A stretch of 64,000 nt of DNA. Origin: Tubulanus polymorphus. Its lineage: Eukaryota > Nemertea > Palaeonemertea > Tubulaniformes > Tubulanidae. The stretch spans positions 308,001 through 372,000 of the forward strand of contig NC_134028.1 of NCBI RefSeq assembly GCF_964204645.1. The letters are read 5' to 3'. Below are positions 10,458 through 23,400 of the stretch, in pieces. The position numbers and the translations under genes were made by a program. Positions within the stretch are counted from its first letter, which is position 1. The number at the start of each line of letters is the position of its first letter. The notes under the pieces are model-generated. The model was not told the DNA's origin and searched no databases. It saw only the letters and a program-made list of their open reading frames with translations.

Positions 10458-13434
10458 AGCAGCCAGAAAATTCTGATTCTTTCCACCTATCTATTTGAAA
10501 TCAGTTCAGTACACCCTAACCCATCAATTAAGATAGAACTCATCATCTTTAGGACCCTATTTTGCAAGAAAAATCTGTATCTTTCAGTCCATCTACTCGA
10601 AATCAGTTCAGTCTACCTAACCTATCATTTCAGATCGAGTCCATCATCTTCAGGAGCATAAATAGCCAGAAAATTCTTAATCTTTCCACCTATCTATTTG
10701 AAATCAGTTCAATACGCCTTAGCCCATCTTTTCAGATTGAGTCCATCATCTTCAGAACCAAAGGCAGCCAGAAAATTCTGATTCTTTCCACCTATCTATT
10801 CGAAATAAGTTCAGTTCACCCTAACCCATCAATTAAGATAGAATTTATCATCTTTAGGACCCTATTTTGCAAGAAAAATCTGTATCTTTCAGTCCATCTA
10901 CTCGAAATCAGTTCAGTTTACCTTAACCTATCATTTCAGATCGAGTCCATCATCTTCAGGAGCATAAATAGCCAGAAAATTCTTAATCTTTCCACCTATC
11001 TATTTGAAATCAGTTCAGTACACCCTAACCCATCAATTAAGATAGAACTCATCATCTTTAGGACCCTATTTTGCAAGAAAAATCTGTATCTTTCAGTCCA
11101 TCTACTCGAAATCAGTTCAGTCTACCTTAACCTATCATTTCAGATCGAGTCCATCATCTTCAGGAGCATAAATAGCCAGAAAATTCTTAATCTTTCCACC
11201 TATCTATTTGAAATCAGTTCAGTACACCCTAACCCATCAATTAAGATAGAACTCATCATCTTTAGGACCCTATTTTGCAAGAAAAATCTGTATCTTTCAG
11301 TCCATCTACTCGAAATCAGTTCAGTCTACCTAAACCTATCATTTCAGATCGAGTCCATCATCTTCAGGAGCATAAATAGCCAGAAAATTCTTAATCATTC
11401 CACCTATCTATTTGAAATCAGTTCAATACGCCTTAACACATCTTTTCAGATTGAATCCATCATCTTCAGAACCAAAAGCAGCCAGAAAATTCTGATTCTT
11501 TCAACCTATCTATTTGAAATCAGTTCAGTACACCCTAACCCATCAATTAAGATAGAATTCATCATCTTTAGGACCCTATTTTGCAACAAAAATCTGTATC
11601 TTTCAGTCCATCTACTCGAAATCAGTTCAGTTTACCTTAACCTATCATTTCAGATCGCGTCCATCATCTTCAGGAGCATAGATAGCCAGAAAATTCTTAA
11701 TATTTCCACCTATCTATTTGAAATCAGTTCAGTACACCCTAACCCATCAATTAAGATAGAATTCATCATCTTTAGGACCCTATTTTGCAAGAAAAATCTG
11801 TATCTTTCAGTCCATCTACTCGAAATCAGTTCAGTTTACCTTAACCTATCATTTCAGATCGAGTCCATCATCTTCAGGAGCATAAATAGCCAGAAAATTC
11901 TTAATCTTTCCACCTATCTATTTGAAATCAGTTCAGTACACCCTAACCCATCAATTAAGATAGAATTCATCATCTTTAGGACCCTATTTTTCAAGAAAAA
12001 TTTGTATCTTTCAGTCCATCTACTCGAAATCAGTTCAGTTTACCTTAACCTATCATTTCAGATCGAGTCCATCATCTTCAGGAGCATAAATAGCCAGAAA
12101 ATTCTTAATCTTTCCACCTATCTATTTGAAATCAGTTCAATACGCCTTAGCCCATCTTTTCAGATTGAGTCCATCATCTTCAGAACCAAAGGCAGCCAGA
12201 AAATTCTTAATCTTTCCACCTATCTATTTGAAATCAGTTCAATACGCCTTAACCCATCAATTAAGATAGAATTCATCATCTTTAGGACCCTATTTTGCAA
12301 GAAAAATCTGTATCTTTCAGTCCATCTACTCGAAATCAGTTCAGTTTACCTTAACCTATCATTTCAGATCGAGTCCATCATCTTCAGGAGCATAAATAGC
12401 CAGAAAATTCTTAATCTTTCCACCTATCTATTTGAAATCAGTTCAGTACACCCTAACCCATCAATTAAGATAGAACTCATAATCTTTAGGACCCTATTTT
12501 GCAAGAAAAATCTGTATCTTTCAGTCCATCTACTCGAAATCAGTTCAGTCTACCTTAACCTATCATTTCAGATCGAGTCCATCATCTTCAGGAGCATAAA
12601 TAGCCAGAAAATTCTTAATCTTTCCACCTATCTATTTGAAATCAGTTCAGTACACCCTAACCCATCAATTAAGATAGAACTCATCATCTTTAGGACCCTA
12701 TTTTGCAAGAAAAATCTGTATCTTTCAGTCCATCTGCTCGAAATCAGTTCAGTTTACCTTAACCTATCATTTCAGATCGAGTCCATCATCTTCAGGAGCA
12801 TAAATAGCCAGAAAATTCTTAATCTTTCCATCTATCTATTTGAAATCAGTTCAGTACACCCTAACCCATCAATTAAGATAGAATTCATCATCTTTAGGAC
12901 CCTATTTTGCAAGAAAAATCTGTATCTTTCAGTCCATCTACTCGAAATCAGTTCAGGTTTCCTTACCCTATCATTTCAGATCGAGTCCATCATCTTCAGG
13001 AGCATAAATAGCCAGAAAATTCTTAACCTTTCCACCTATCTATTTGAAATCAGTTCAATACGCCTTAACACATCTTTTCAGATTGAACCCATCATCTTCA
13101 GAACCAAAAGCAGCCATAAAATTCTGATTCTTTCAACCTATCTATTTGAAATCAGTTCAGTACACCCTAACCCATCAATTAAGATAGAACTCATCATCTT
13201 TAGGACCCTATTTTGCAAGAAAAGTTTGTATCTTTCAGTCCATCTACTCGAAATCAGTTCAGTTTACCTTAACCTATCATTTCAGATCGAGTCCATCATC
13301 TTCAGGAGCATAAATAGCCAGAAAATTCTTAATCTTTCCACCTATCTATTTGAAATCAGTTCAATACGCCTTAGCCCATCTTTTCAGATTGAGTCCATCA
13401 TCTTCAGAACCAAAGGCAGCCAGAAAATTCTGAT

Positions 13435-13539
13435 TCTTTCCACCTATCTAATATTTGACATCAGTTCAGTACACCCTAACCCATCAATTAAGATAGAACT
13501 CATCAACTTTAGGACCCTATTTTGCAAGAAAAATCTGTA
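13435..13539 (+). repeat. 105-bp C monomer with a 3-bp insertion
   Basis: The start reads CACCTATCTAATATTTGACATC where normal copies read CTATCTATTTGAAATC. The interval to the next A start (13,540) is 105 bp rather than 102. The insertion keeps the open frame. An identical copy is at 25,934-26,038 (offset 12,499 bp). Confidence 0.85.
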
Positions 13540-13947
13540 TCTTTCAGTCCATCTACTCGAAATCAGTTCAGTCTACCTTAACCTATCATTTCAGATCGAG
13601 TCCATCATCTTCAGGAGCATAAATAGCCAGAAAATTCTTAATCTTTCCACCTATCTATTTGAAATCAGTTCAATACGCCTTAACCCATCTTTTCAGATTG
13701 AATCCATCATCTTCAGAACCAAAAGCAGCCAGAAAATTCTGATTCTTTCCACCTATCTATTTGAAATCAGTTCAGTACACCCTAACCCATCAATTAAGAT
13801 AGAATTCATCATCTTTAGGACCCTATTTTGCAAGAAAAATCTGTATCTTTCAGTCCATCTACTCGAAATCAGTTCAGTTTACCTTAACCTATCATTTCAG
13901 ATCGAGTCCATCATCTTCAGGAGCATAAATAACCAGAAAATTCTTAA

Positions 13948-14103
13948 TCTTTCCACCTATCTATTTGAAATCAGTTCAATACGCCTTAACACATCTTTTC
14001 AGATTGAATCCATCATCTTCAGAACCAAAAGCGTTTACCTTAACCTATCATTTCAGATCGAGTCCATCATCTTCAGGAGCATAAATAGCCAGAAAATTCT
14101 TAA
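13948..14103 (+). repeat. 156-bp B/A fusion unit (48-bp deletion)
   Basis: Positions 1-85 of a B monomer (ending ACCAAAAGC) are joined to positions 32-102 of an A monomer (GTTTACCTTAACC). Two monomers (204 bp) are thereby reduced to 156 bp; the distance between flanking A starts (360 bp = 102 + 156 + 102) confirms this. A duplicate lies at 26,753-26,908. Confidence 0.85.
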
Positions 14104-14613
14104 TCTTTCCACCTATCTATTTGAAATCAGTTCAGTACACCCTAACCCATCAATTAAGATAGAACTCATCATCTTTAGGACCCTATTTTGCAAGAAAAAT
14201 CTGTATCTTTCAGTCCATCTACTCGAAATCAGTTCAGTCTACCTAAACCTATCATTTCAGATCGATTCCATCATCTTCAGGAGCATAAATAGCCAGAAAA
14301 TTCTTAATCATTCCACCTATCTATTTGAAATCAGTTCAATACGCCTTAACACATCTTTTCAGATTGAATCCATCATCTTCAAAACCAAAAGCAGCCAGAA
14401 AATTCTGATTCTTTCAACCTATCTATTTGAAATCAGTTCAGTACACACTAACCCATCAATTAAGATAGAATTCATCATCTTTAGGACCCTATTTTGCAAG
14501 AAAAATCTGTATCTTTCAGTCCATCTACTCGAAATCAGTTCAGTTTACCTTAACCTATCATTTCAGATCGAGTCCATCATCTTCAGGAGCATAAATAGCC
14601 AGAAAATTCTTAA

Positions 14614-14817
14614 TCTTTCCACCTATCCATTTGAAATCAGTTCAATACGCCTTAACCCATCTTTTCAGATTGAATCAATCAACTTCAGAAGTATAAGCAG
14701 TCAGAAATTTCTGAATCTTTCAACCAATCTATTGAAAATCAGTTCAGTACACCCTAACCCATCAATTAAGATAGAATTTATCATCTTTAGGACCCTATTT
14801 TGCAAGAAAAATCTGTA
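14614..14817 (+). repeat. B'-C' variant pair, copy 3
   Basis: This is the counterpart of copy 1 at an offset of 13,621 bp, but its C' half carries the ordinary CCCATCAATTAAG and GAATTT. It marks the junction where the second 13.6-kb block starts. Confidence 0.9.
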
Positions 14818-17800
14818 TCTTTCAGTCCATCTGCTCGAAATCAGTTCAGTTTACCTTAACCTATCATTTCAGATCGAGTCCATCATCTTCAGGAGCATAA
14901 ATAGCCAGAAAATTCTTAATCTTTCCACCTATCTATTTGAAATCAGTTCAATACGCCTTAACACATCTTTTCAGATTGAATCCATCATCTTCAGAACCAA
15001 AAGCTGCCAGAAAATTCTTAATCTTTCAACCTATCTATTTGAAATCAGTTCAGTACACCCTAACCCATCAATTAAGATAGAATTCATCATCTTTAGGACC
15101 CTATTTTGCAAGAAAAATCTGTATCTTTCAGTCCATCTACTCGAAATCAGTTCAGTTTACCTTAACCTATCATTTCAGATCGAGTCCATCATCTTCAGGA
15201 GCATAAATAGCCAGAAAATTCTTAATCTTTCCACCTATCTATTTGAAATCAGTTCAATACGCCTTAGCCCATCTTTTCAGATTCAGTCCATCATCTTCAG
15301 AACCAAAGGCAGCCAGAAAATTCTGATTCTTTCCAACTATCTATTTGAAATCAGTTCAGTTCACCCTACCCCATCAATTAAGGTAGAATTCATCATCTTT
15401 AGGACCCTATTTTGCAAGAAAAATCTGTATCTTTCAGTCCATCTACTCGAAATCAGTTCAGTTTACCTTAACCTATCATTTCAGATCGAGTCCATCATCT
15501 TCAGGAGCATAAATAGCCAGATAATTCTGAATCTTTCCACCTATCTATTTGAAATCAGTTCAATACGCCTTAGCCCATCTTTTCAGATTGAGTCCATCAT
15601 CTTCAGAACCAAAGGCAGCCAGAAAATGCTGATTCTTTCCACCTATCTATTTGAAATCAGTTCAGTTCACCCTAACCCATCAATTAAGATAGAATTCATC
15701 ATCTTTAGGACCCTATTTTGCAAGAAAAATCTGTATCTTTCAGTCCATCTACTCGAAATCAGTTCAGTTTACCTTAACCTATCATTTCAGATCGAGTCCA
15801 TCATCTTCAGGAGCATAAATAGCCAGAAAATTCTTAATCTTTCCACCTATCCATTTGAAATCAGTTCAGTACACCCTAACCCATCAATTAAGTTAGAATT
15901 CATCATCTTTAGGACCCTATTTTGCAAGAAAAATCTGTATCTTTCAGTCCATCTACTCGAAATCAGTTCAGTTTACCTTAACCTATCATTTCAGATCGAG
16001 TCCATCATCTTCAGGAGCATAAATAGCCAGAAAATTCTTAATCTTTCCACCTATCTATTTGAAATCAGTTCAATACGCCTTAGCCCATCTTTTCAGATTG
16101 AGTCCATCATCTTCAGAACCAAAGGCAGCCAGAAAATTCTGATTCTTTCCACCTATCTATTTGAAATCAGTTCAGTTCACCCTAACCCATCAATTAAGAT
16201 AGAATTCATCATCTTTAGGACCCTATTTTGCAAGCAAAATCTGTATCTTTCAGTCCATCTATTCGAAATCAGTTCAGTTTACCTTAACCTATCATTTCAG
16301 ATCGAGTCCATCATCTTCAGGAGCATAAATAGCCAGTAAATTCTTAATCTTTCCACCTATCTATTTGAAATCAGTTCAGTACACCCTAACCCATCAATTA
16401 AGATAGAACTCATCATCTATAGGACCCTATTTTGCAAGAAAAATCTGTATCTTTCAGTCCATCTACTCGAAATCAGTTCAGTCTACCTTAACCTATCATT
16501 TCAGATCGAGTCCATCATCTTCAGGAGCATAAATAGCCAGAAAATTCTTAATCTTTCCACCTATCTATTTGAAATCAGTTCAATACGCCTTAACACATCT
16601 TTTCAGATTGAATCCATCATCTTCAGAACCAAAAGCAGCCAGAAAATTCTGATTCTTGCCACCTATCTATTTGAAATCAGTTCAGTACACCCTAACCCAT
16701 CAATTAAGATAGAACTCATCAACTTTAGGACCCTATTTTGCAAGAAAAATCTGTATCTTTCAGTCCATCTACTCGAAATCAGTTCAGTCTACCTTAACCT
16801 ATCATTTCAGATCGAGTCCATCATCTTCAGGAGCATAAATAGCCAGAAAATTCTTAATCTTTCCACCTATCTATTTGAAATCAGTTCAATACGCCTTAAC
16901 CCATCTTTTCAGATTGAATCCATCATCTTCAGAACCAAAAGCAGCCAGAAAATTCTGATTCTTTCCACCTATCTATTTGAAATCAGTTCAGTACACCCTA
17001 ACCCATCAATTAAGATAGAATTCATCATCTTTAGGACCCTATTTTGCAAGAAAAATTTGTATCTTTCAGTCCATCTACTCGAAATCAGTTCAGTTTACCT
17101 TAACCTATCATTTCAGATCGAGTCCATCATCTTCAGGAGCATAAATAGCCAGAAAATTCTAAATCTTTCCACCTATCTATTTGAAATCAGTTCAGTACAC
17201 CCTAACCCATCAATTAAGATAGAACTCATCATCTTTAGGACCCTATTTTGCAAGAAAAATCTGTATCTTTCAGTCCATCTACTCGAAATCAGTTCAGTCT
17301 ACCTTAACCTATCATTTCAGATCGAGTCCATCATCTTCAGGAGCATAAATAGCCAGAAAATTCTTAATCTTTCCACCTATCTATTTGAAATCAGTTCAAT
17401 ACGCCTTAACACATCTTTTCAGATTGAATCCATCATCTTCAGAACCAAAAGCAGCCAGAAAATTCTGATTCTTTCAACCTATCTATTTGAAATCAGTTCA
17501 GTACACCCTAACCCATCAATTAAGATAGAATTTATCATCTTTAGGACCCTATTTTGCAAGAAAAATCTGTATCTTTCAGTCCATCTACTCGAAATCAGTT
17601 CAGTTTACCTTAACCTATCATTTCAGATCGAGTCCATCATCTTCAGGGGCATAAATAACCAGAAAATTCTTAATCTTTCCACCTATATATTTGAAATCAG
17701 TTCAGTACACCCTAACCCATCAATTAAGATAGAATTCATCATCTTTAGGACCCTATTTTGCAACAAAAATCTGTATCTTTCAGTCCATCTACTCGAAATC

Positions 17801-18387
17801 AGTTCAGTTTTCCTTACCCTATCATTTCAGATCGAGTCCATCATCTTTAGGAGCATAAATAGCCAGAAAATTCTTAATCTTTCCACCTATCTATTTGAAA
17901 TCAGTTCAGTACACCCTAACCCATCAATTAAGATAGAATTCATCATATTTAGGACCCTATTTTGCAAGAAAAATTTGTATCTTTCAGTCCATCTACTCGA
18001 AATCAGTTCAGTTTACCTTAACCTATCATTTCAGATCGAGTCCATCATCTTCAGGAGCATAAATAGCCAGAAAATTCTTAATCTTTCCACCTATCTATTT
18101 GAAATCAGTTCAATACGCCTTAGCCCATCTTTTCAGATTGAGTCCATCATCTTCAGAACCAAAGGCAGCCAGAAAATTCTGATTCTTTCCACCTATCTAT
18201 TTGAAATCAGTTCAGTTCACCCTAACCCATCAATTAAGATAGAATTTATCATCTTTAGGACCCTATTTTGCAAGAAAAATCTGTATCTTTCAGTCCATCT
18301 ACTCGAAATCAGTTCAGTTTACCTTAACCTATCATTTCAGATCGAGTCCATCATCTTCAGGAGCATAAATAGCCAGAAAATTCTTAA

Positions 18388-18591
18388 TCTTTCCCCCTAT
18401 CCATTTGAAATCAGTTCAATACGCCTTAACCCATCTTTTCAGATTGAATCAATCAACTTCAGAAGTATAAGCAGTCAGAAATTTCTGAATCTTTCAACCA
18501 ATCTATTGAAAATCAGTTCAGTACACCCTAACCCAACAGTTAAGATAGAATTCATCATCTTTAGGACCCTATTTTGCAAGAAAAATCTGTA
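18388..18591 (+). repeat. B'-C' variant pair, copy 4
   Basis: Same private TTCCCCCTATCCATTT as the copy at 4,563, so it is a duplicate of it within the large block. Confidence 0.9.
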
Positions 18592-20019
18592 TCTTTCAGT
18601 CCATCTACTCGAAATTAGTTCAGTTTACCTTAACCTATCATTTCAGATCGAGTCCATCATCTTCAGGAGCATAAATAGCCAGAAAATTCTTAATCTTTCC
18701 ACCTATCTATTTGAAATCAGTTCAATACGCCTTAACCCAACTTTTCAGATTGAATCCATCATCTTCAGAACCAAAAGCAGCCAGAAAATTCTGATTCTTT
18801 CTACCTATCTATTTGAAATCAGTTCAGTACACCCTAACCCATCAATTAAGATAGAATTCATCATCTTTAGGACCCTATTTTGCAAGAAAAATCTGTATCT
18901 TTCAGTCCATCTACTCGAAATCAGTTCAGTTTACCTTAACCTATCATTTCAGATCGAGTCCATCATCTTCAGGAGCATAAATAGCCAGAAAATTCTTAAT
19001 CTTTCCACCTATCTATTTGAAATCAGTTCAGTACACCCTAACCCATCAATTAAGATAGAACTGATCATCTTTAGGACCCTATTTTGCAAGAAAAATCTGT
19101 ATCTTTCAGTCCATCTACTCGAAATCAGTTCAGTCTACCTTAACCTATCATTTCAGATCGAGTCCATCATCTTCAGGAGCATAAATAGCCAGAAAATTCT
19201 TAATCTTTCCACCTATCTATTTGAAATCAGTTCAATACGCCTTAACACATCTTTTCAGATTGAATCCATCATCTTCAGAACCAAAAGCAGCCAGAAAATT
19301 CTGATTCTTTCAACCTATCTATTTGAAATCAGTTCAGTACACCCTAACCCATCAATTAAGATAGAATTCATCATCTTTAGGACCCTATTTTGCAACAAAA
19401 ATCTGTATCTTTCAGTCCATCTACTCGAAATCAGTTCAGTTTACCTTAACCTATCATTTCAGATCGAGTCCATCATCTTCAGGAGCATAAATAACCAGAA
19501 AATTCTTAATCTTTCCACCTATCTATTTGAAATCAGTTCAGTACACCCTAACCCATCAATTAAGATAGAACTCATCATCTTTAGGACCCTATTTTGCAAG
19601 AAAAATCTGTATCTTTCAGTCCATCTACTCGAAATCAGTTCAGTCTACCTTAACCTATCATTTCAGATCGAGTCAATCATCTTCAGGAGCATAAATAGCC
19701 AGAAAATTCTTAATCTATCGACCTATCTATTTGAAATCAGTTCAATACGCCTTAACACATCTTTTCAGATTGAATCCATTATCTTCAGAACCAAAAGCAG
19801 CCAGAAAATTCTGATTCTTTCAACCTATCTATTTGAAATCAGTTCAGTACACCCTAACCCATCAATTAAGATAGAATTTATCATCTTTAGGACCCTATTT
19901 TGCAAGAAAAATCTGTATCTTTCAGTCCATCTACTCGAAATCAGTTCAGTTTACCTTAACCTATCATTTCAGATCGAGTCCATCATCTTCAGGAGCATAG
20001 ATAGCCAGAAAATTCTTAA

Positions 20020-20121
20020 TCTTTCCACCTATCTATTTGAAATCAGTTCAGTATACCTTAACCTATCATTTCAGATCGAGTCCATCATCTTCAGGAGCAT
20101 AAATAGCCAGAAAATTCTTAA
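20020..20121 (+). repeat. C/A chimeric monomer, second copy of the large block only
   Basis: The first 34 bases are the B/C type ending TTCAGTA, the rest is A (TACCTTAACCTATC). It changes the large-block offset from 13,825 to 13,927 bp, exactly one monomer, so this recombination happened after the large duplication. Confidence 0.8.
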
Positions 20122-20416
20122 CCTTTCCACCTATCTATTTGAAATCAGTTCAATACGCCTTAGCCCATCTTTTCAGATTGAGTCCATCATCTTCAGAACC
20201 AAAGGCAGCCAGAAAATTCTTAATCTTTCCACCTATCTATTTGAAATCAGTTCTGTACACCCTAACCCATCAATTAAGATAGAATTCATCATCTTTAGGA
20301 CCCTATTTTGCAACAAAAATCTGTATCTTTCAGTCCATCTACTCGAAATCAGTTCAGTTTACCTTAACCTATCATTTCAGATCGAGTCCATCATCTTCAG
20401 GAGCATAGATAGCCAG

Positions 20417-23400
20417 AAAATTCTTAATCTTTCCACCTATCTATTTGAAATCAGTTCAGTACACCCTAACCCATCAATTAAGATAGAACTCATCATCTTT
20501 AGGACCCTATTTTGCAAGAAAAATCTGTATCTTTCAGTCCATCTACTCGAAATCAGTTCAGTCTACCTAAACCTATCATTTCAGATCGAGTCCATCATCT
20601 TCAGGAGCATAAATAGCCAGAAAATTCTTAATCATTCCACCTATCTATTTGAAATCAGTTCAATACGCCTTAACACATCTTTTCAGATTGAATCCATCAT
20701 CTTCAGAACCAAAAGCAGCCAGAAAATTCTGATTCTTTCAACCTATCTATTTGAAATCAGTTCAGTACACCCTAACCCATCAATTAAGATAGAATTCATC
20801 ATCTTTAGGACCCTATTTTGCAACAAAAATCTGTATCTTTCAGTCCATCTACTCGAAATCAGTTCAGTTTACCTTAACCTATCATTTCAGATCGCGTCCA
20901 TCATCTTCAGGAGCATAGATAGCCAGAAAATTCTTAATATTTCCACCTATCTATTTGAAATCAGTTCAGTACACCCTAACCCATCAATTAAGATAGAACT
21001 CATCATCTTTAGGACCCTATTTTGCAAGAAAAATCTGTATCTTTCAGTCCATCTACTCGAAATCAGTTCAGTTTACCTTAACCTATCATTTCAGATCGAG
21101 TCCATCATCTTCAGGAGCATAAATAGCCAGAAAATTCTTTATCTTTTCACCTATCTATTTGAAATCAGTTCAATACGCCTTAGCCCATCTTTTCAGATTG
21201 AGTCCATCATCTTCAGAACCAAAGGCAGCCAGAAAATTCTGATTCTTTCCACCTATCTATTTGAAATCAGTTCAGTACACCCTAACCCATCAATTAAGAT
21301 AGAATTCATCATCTTTAGGACCCTATTTTGCAAGAAAAATCTGTATCTTTCAGTCCATCTACTCGAAATCAGTTCAGTTTACCTTAACCTATCATTTCAG
21401 ATCGAGTCCATCATCTTCAGGAGCATAAATAGCCAGAAAATTCTTAATCTTTCCACCTATCTATTTGAAATCAGTTCAGTACACCCTAACCCATCAATTA
21501 AGATAGAATTCATCATCTTTAGGACCCTATTTTTCAAGAAAAATTTGTATCTTTCAGTCCATCTACTCGAAATCAGTTCAGTTTACCTTAACCTATCATT
21601 TCAGATCGAGTCCATCATCTTCAGGAGCATAAATAGCCAGAAAATTCTTAATCTTTCCACCTATCTATTTGAAATCAGTTCAATACGCCTTAGCCCATCT
21701 TTTCAGATTGAGTCCATCATCTTCAGAACCAAAGGCAGCCAGAAAATTCTTAATCTTTCCACCTATCTATTTGAAATCAGTTCAATACGCCTTAACCCAT
21801 CAATTAAGATAGAATTCATCATCTTTAGGACCCTATTTTGCAAGAAAAATCTGTATCTTTCAGTCCATCTACTCGAAATTAGTTCAGTTTACCTTAACCT
21901 ATCATTTCAGATCGAGTCCATCATCTTCAGGAGCATAAATAGCCAGAAAATTCTTAATCTTTCCACCTATCTATTTGAAATCAGTTCAATACGCCTTAAC
22001 ACATCTTTTCAGATTGAATCCATCATCTTCAGAACATAAAGCAGCCAGAAAATTCTGATTCTTTCCACCTATCTATTTGAAATCAGTTCAGTACACCCTA
22101 ACCCATCAATTAAGATAGAACTCATCATCTTTAGGACCCTATTTTGCAAGAAAAATCTGTATCTTTCAGTCCATCTACTCGAAATCAGTTCAGTCTACCT
22201 AACCTATCATTTCAGATCGAGTCCATCATCTTCAGGAGCATAAATAGCCAGAAAATTCTTAATCTTTCCACCTATCTATTTGAAATCAGTTCAATACGCC
22301 TTAGCCCATCTTTTCAGATTGAGTCCATCATCTTCAGAACCAAAGGCAGCCAGAAAATTCTGATTCTTTCCACCTATCTATTCGAAATAAGTTCAGTTCA
22401 CCCTAACCCATCAATTAAGATAGAATTTATCATCTTTAGGACCCTATTTTGCAAGAAAAATCTGTATCTTTCAGTCCATCTACTCGAAATCAGTTCAGTT
22501 TACCTTAACCTATCATTTCAGATCGAGTCCATCATCTTCAGGAGCATAAATAGCCAGAAAATTCTTAATCTTTCCACCTATCTATTTGAAATCAGTTCAG
22601 TACACCCTAACCCATCAATTAAGATAGAACTCATCATCTTTAGGACCCTATTTTGCAAGAAAAATCTGTATCTTTCAGTCCATCTACTCGAAATCAGTTC
22701 AGTCTACCTTAACCTATCATTTCAGATCGAGTCCATCATCTTCAGGAGCATAAATAGCCAGAAAATTCTTAATCTTTCCACCTATCTATTTGAAATCAGT
22801 TCAGTACACCCTAACCCATCAATTAAGATAGAACTCATCATCTTTAGGACCCTATTTTGCAAGAAAAATCTGTATCTTTCAGTCCATCTACTCGAAATCA
22901 GTTCAGTCTACCTAAACCTATCATTTCAGATCGAGTCCATCATCTTCAGGAGCATAAATAGCCAGAAAATTCTTAATCATTCCACCTATCTATTTGAAAT
23001 CAGTTCAATACGCCTTAACACATCTTTTCAGATTGAATCCATCATCTTCAGAACCAAAAGCAGCCAGAAAATTCTGATTCTTTCAACCTATCTATTTGAA
23101 ATCAGTTCAGTACACCCTAACCCATCAATTAAGATAGAATTCATCATCTTTAGGACCCTATTTTGCAACAAAAATCTGTATCTTTCAGTCCATCTACTCG
23201 AAATCAGTTCAGTTTACCTTAACCTATCATTTCAGATCGCGTCCATCATCTTCAGGAGCATAGATAGCCAGAAAATTCTTAATATTTCCACCTATCTATT
23301 TGAAATCAGTTCAGTACACCCTAACCCATCAATTAAGATAGAACTCATCATCTTTAGGACCCTATTTTGCAAGAAAAATCTGTATCTTTCAGTCCATCTA

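Larger units (their letters stand above)
6490..12410 (+). repeat. Tandem duplication with 2,345-bp unit
   Basis: A block of 23 monomers less one base (23 x 102 - 1 = 2,345) is repeated. The stop AGAACATAAAGC is at 8,110 and 10,455; the 1-bp deletion TCTACCTAACC is at 8,273 and 10,618. The third, partial copy lacks one 306-bp HOR and fades out near 12.4 kb. The odd unit length is explained by the single-base deletion inside it. Confidence 0.85.
850..14470 (+). repeat. Large tandem segmental duplication, copy 1 (about 13.6 kb)
   Basis: Private variants recur in the same order further right: AAAGCTGCC (1,380 and 15,001), GAAAATGCTG (2,001 and 15,622), TTTGCAAGCAAAAT (near 2,402 and 16,227), the TAA and 1-bp deletion pair (8,110/8,273 and 22,037/22,200), the CTAATATTTGAC insertion and the AAAAGCGTTTACC fusion. 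Offsets move in whole-monomer steps: 13,621, 13,825 and 13,927, then 12,499 and 12,805 bp. So the copies have since gained 204, 102 and 306 bp and lost 1,428 bp relative to each other. Boundaries are approximate. Confidence 0.85.
10619..16339 (+). other. Open reading stretch (1,906 codons plus stop)
   Basis: It begins at the next copy of the 1-bp deletion (about 10,618) and ends at TAA 16,337-16,339, where AAA became TAA in one A monomer. The equivalent codon at 2,512 in the first large block is intact, so this stop arose after the duplication. It contains the 105-bp monomer and the 156-bp fusion, both of which keep the frame. Confidence 0.1.
16340..22039 (+). other. Open reading stretch (1,899 codons plus stop)
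   Basis: Same frame as the preceding stretch, read on after its stop to TAA at 22,037-22,039. No ATG was seen in frame; the first TTG is at 17,057. It is the second copy of the stretch ending at 8,112. Confidence 0.1.
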
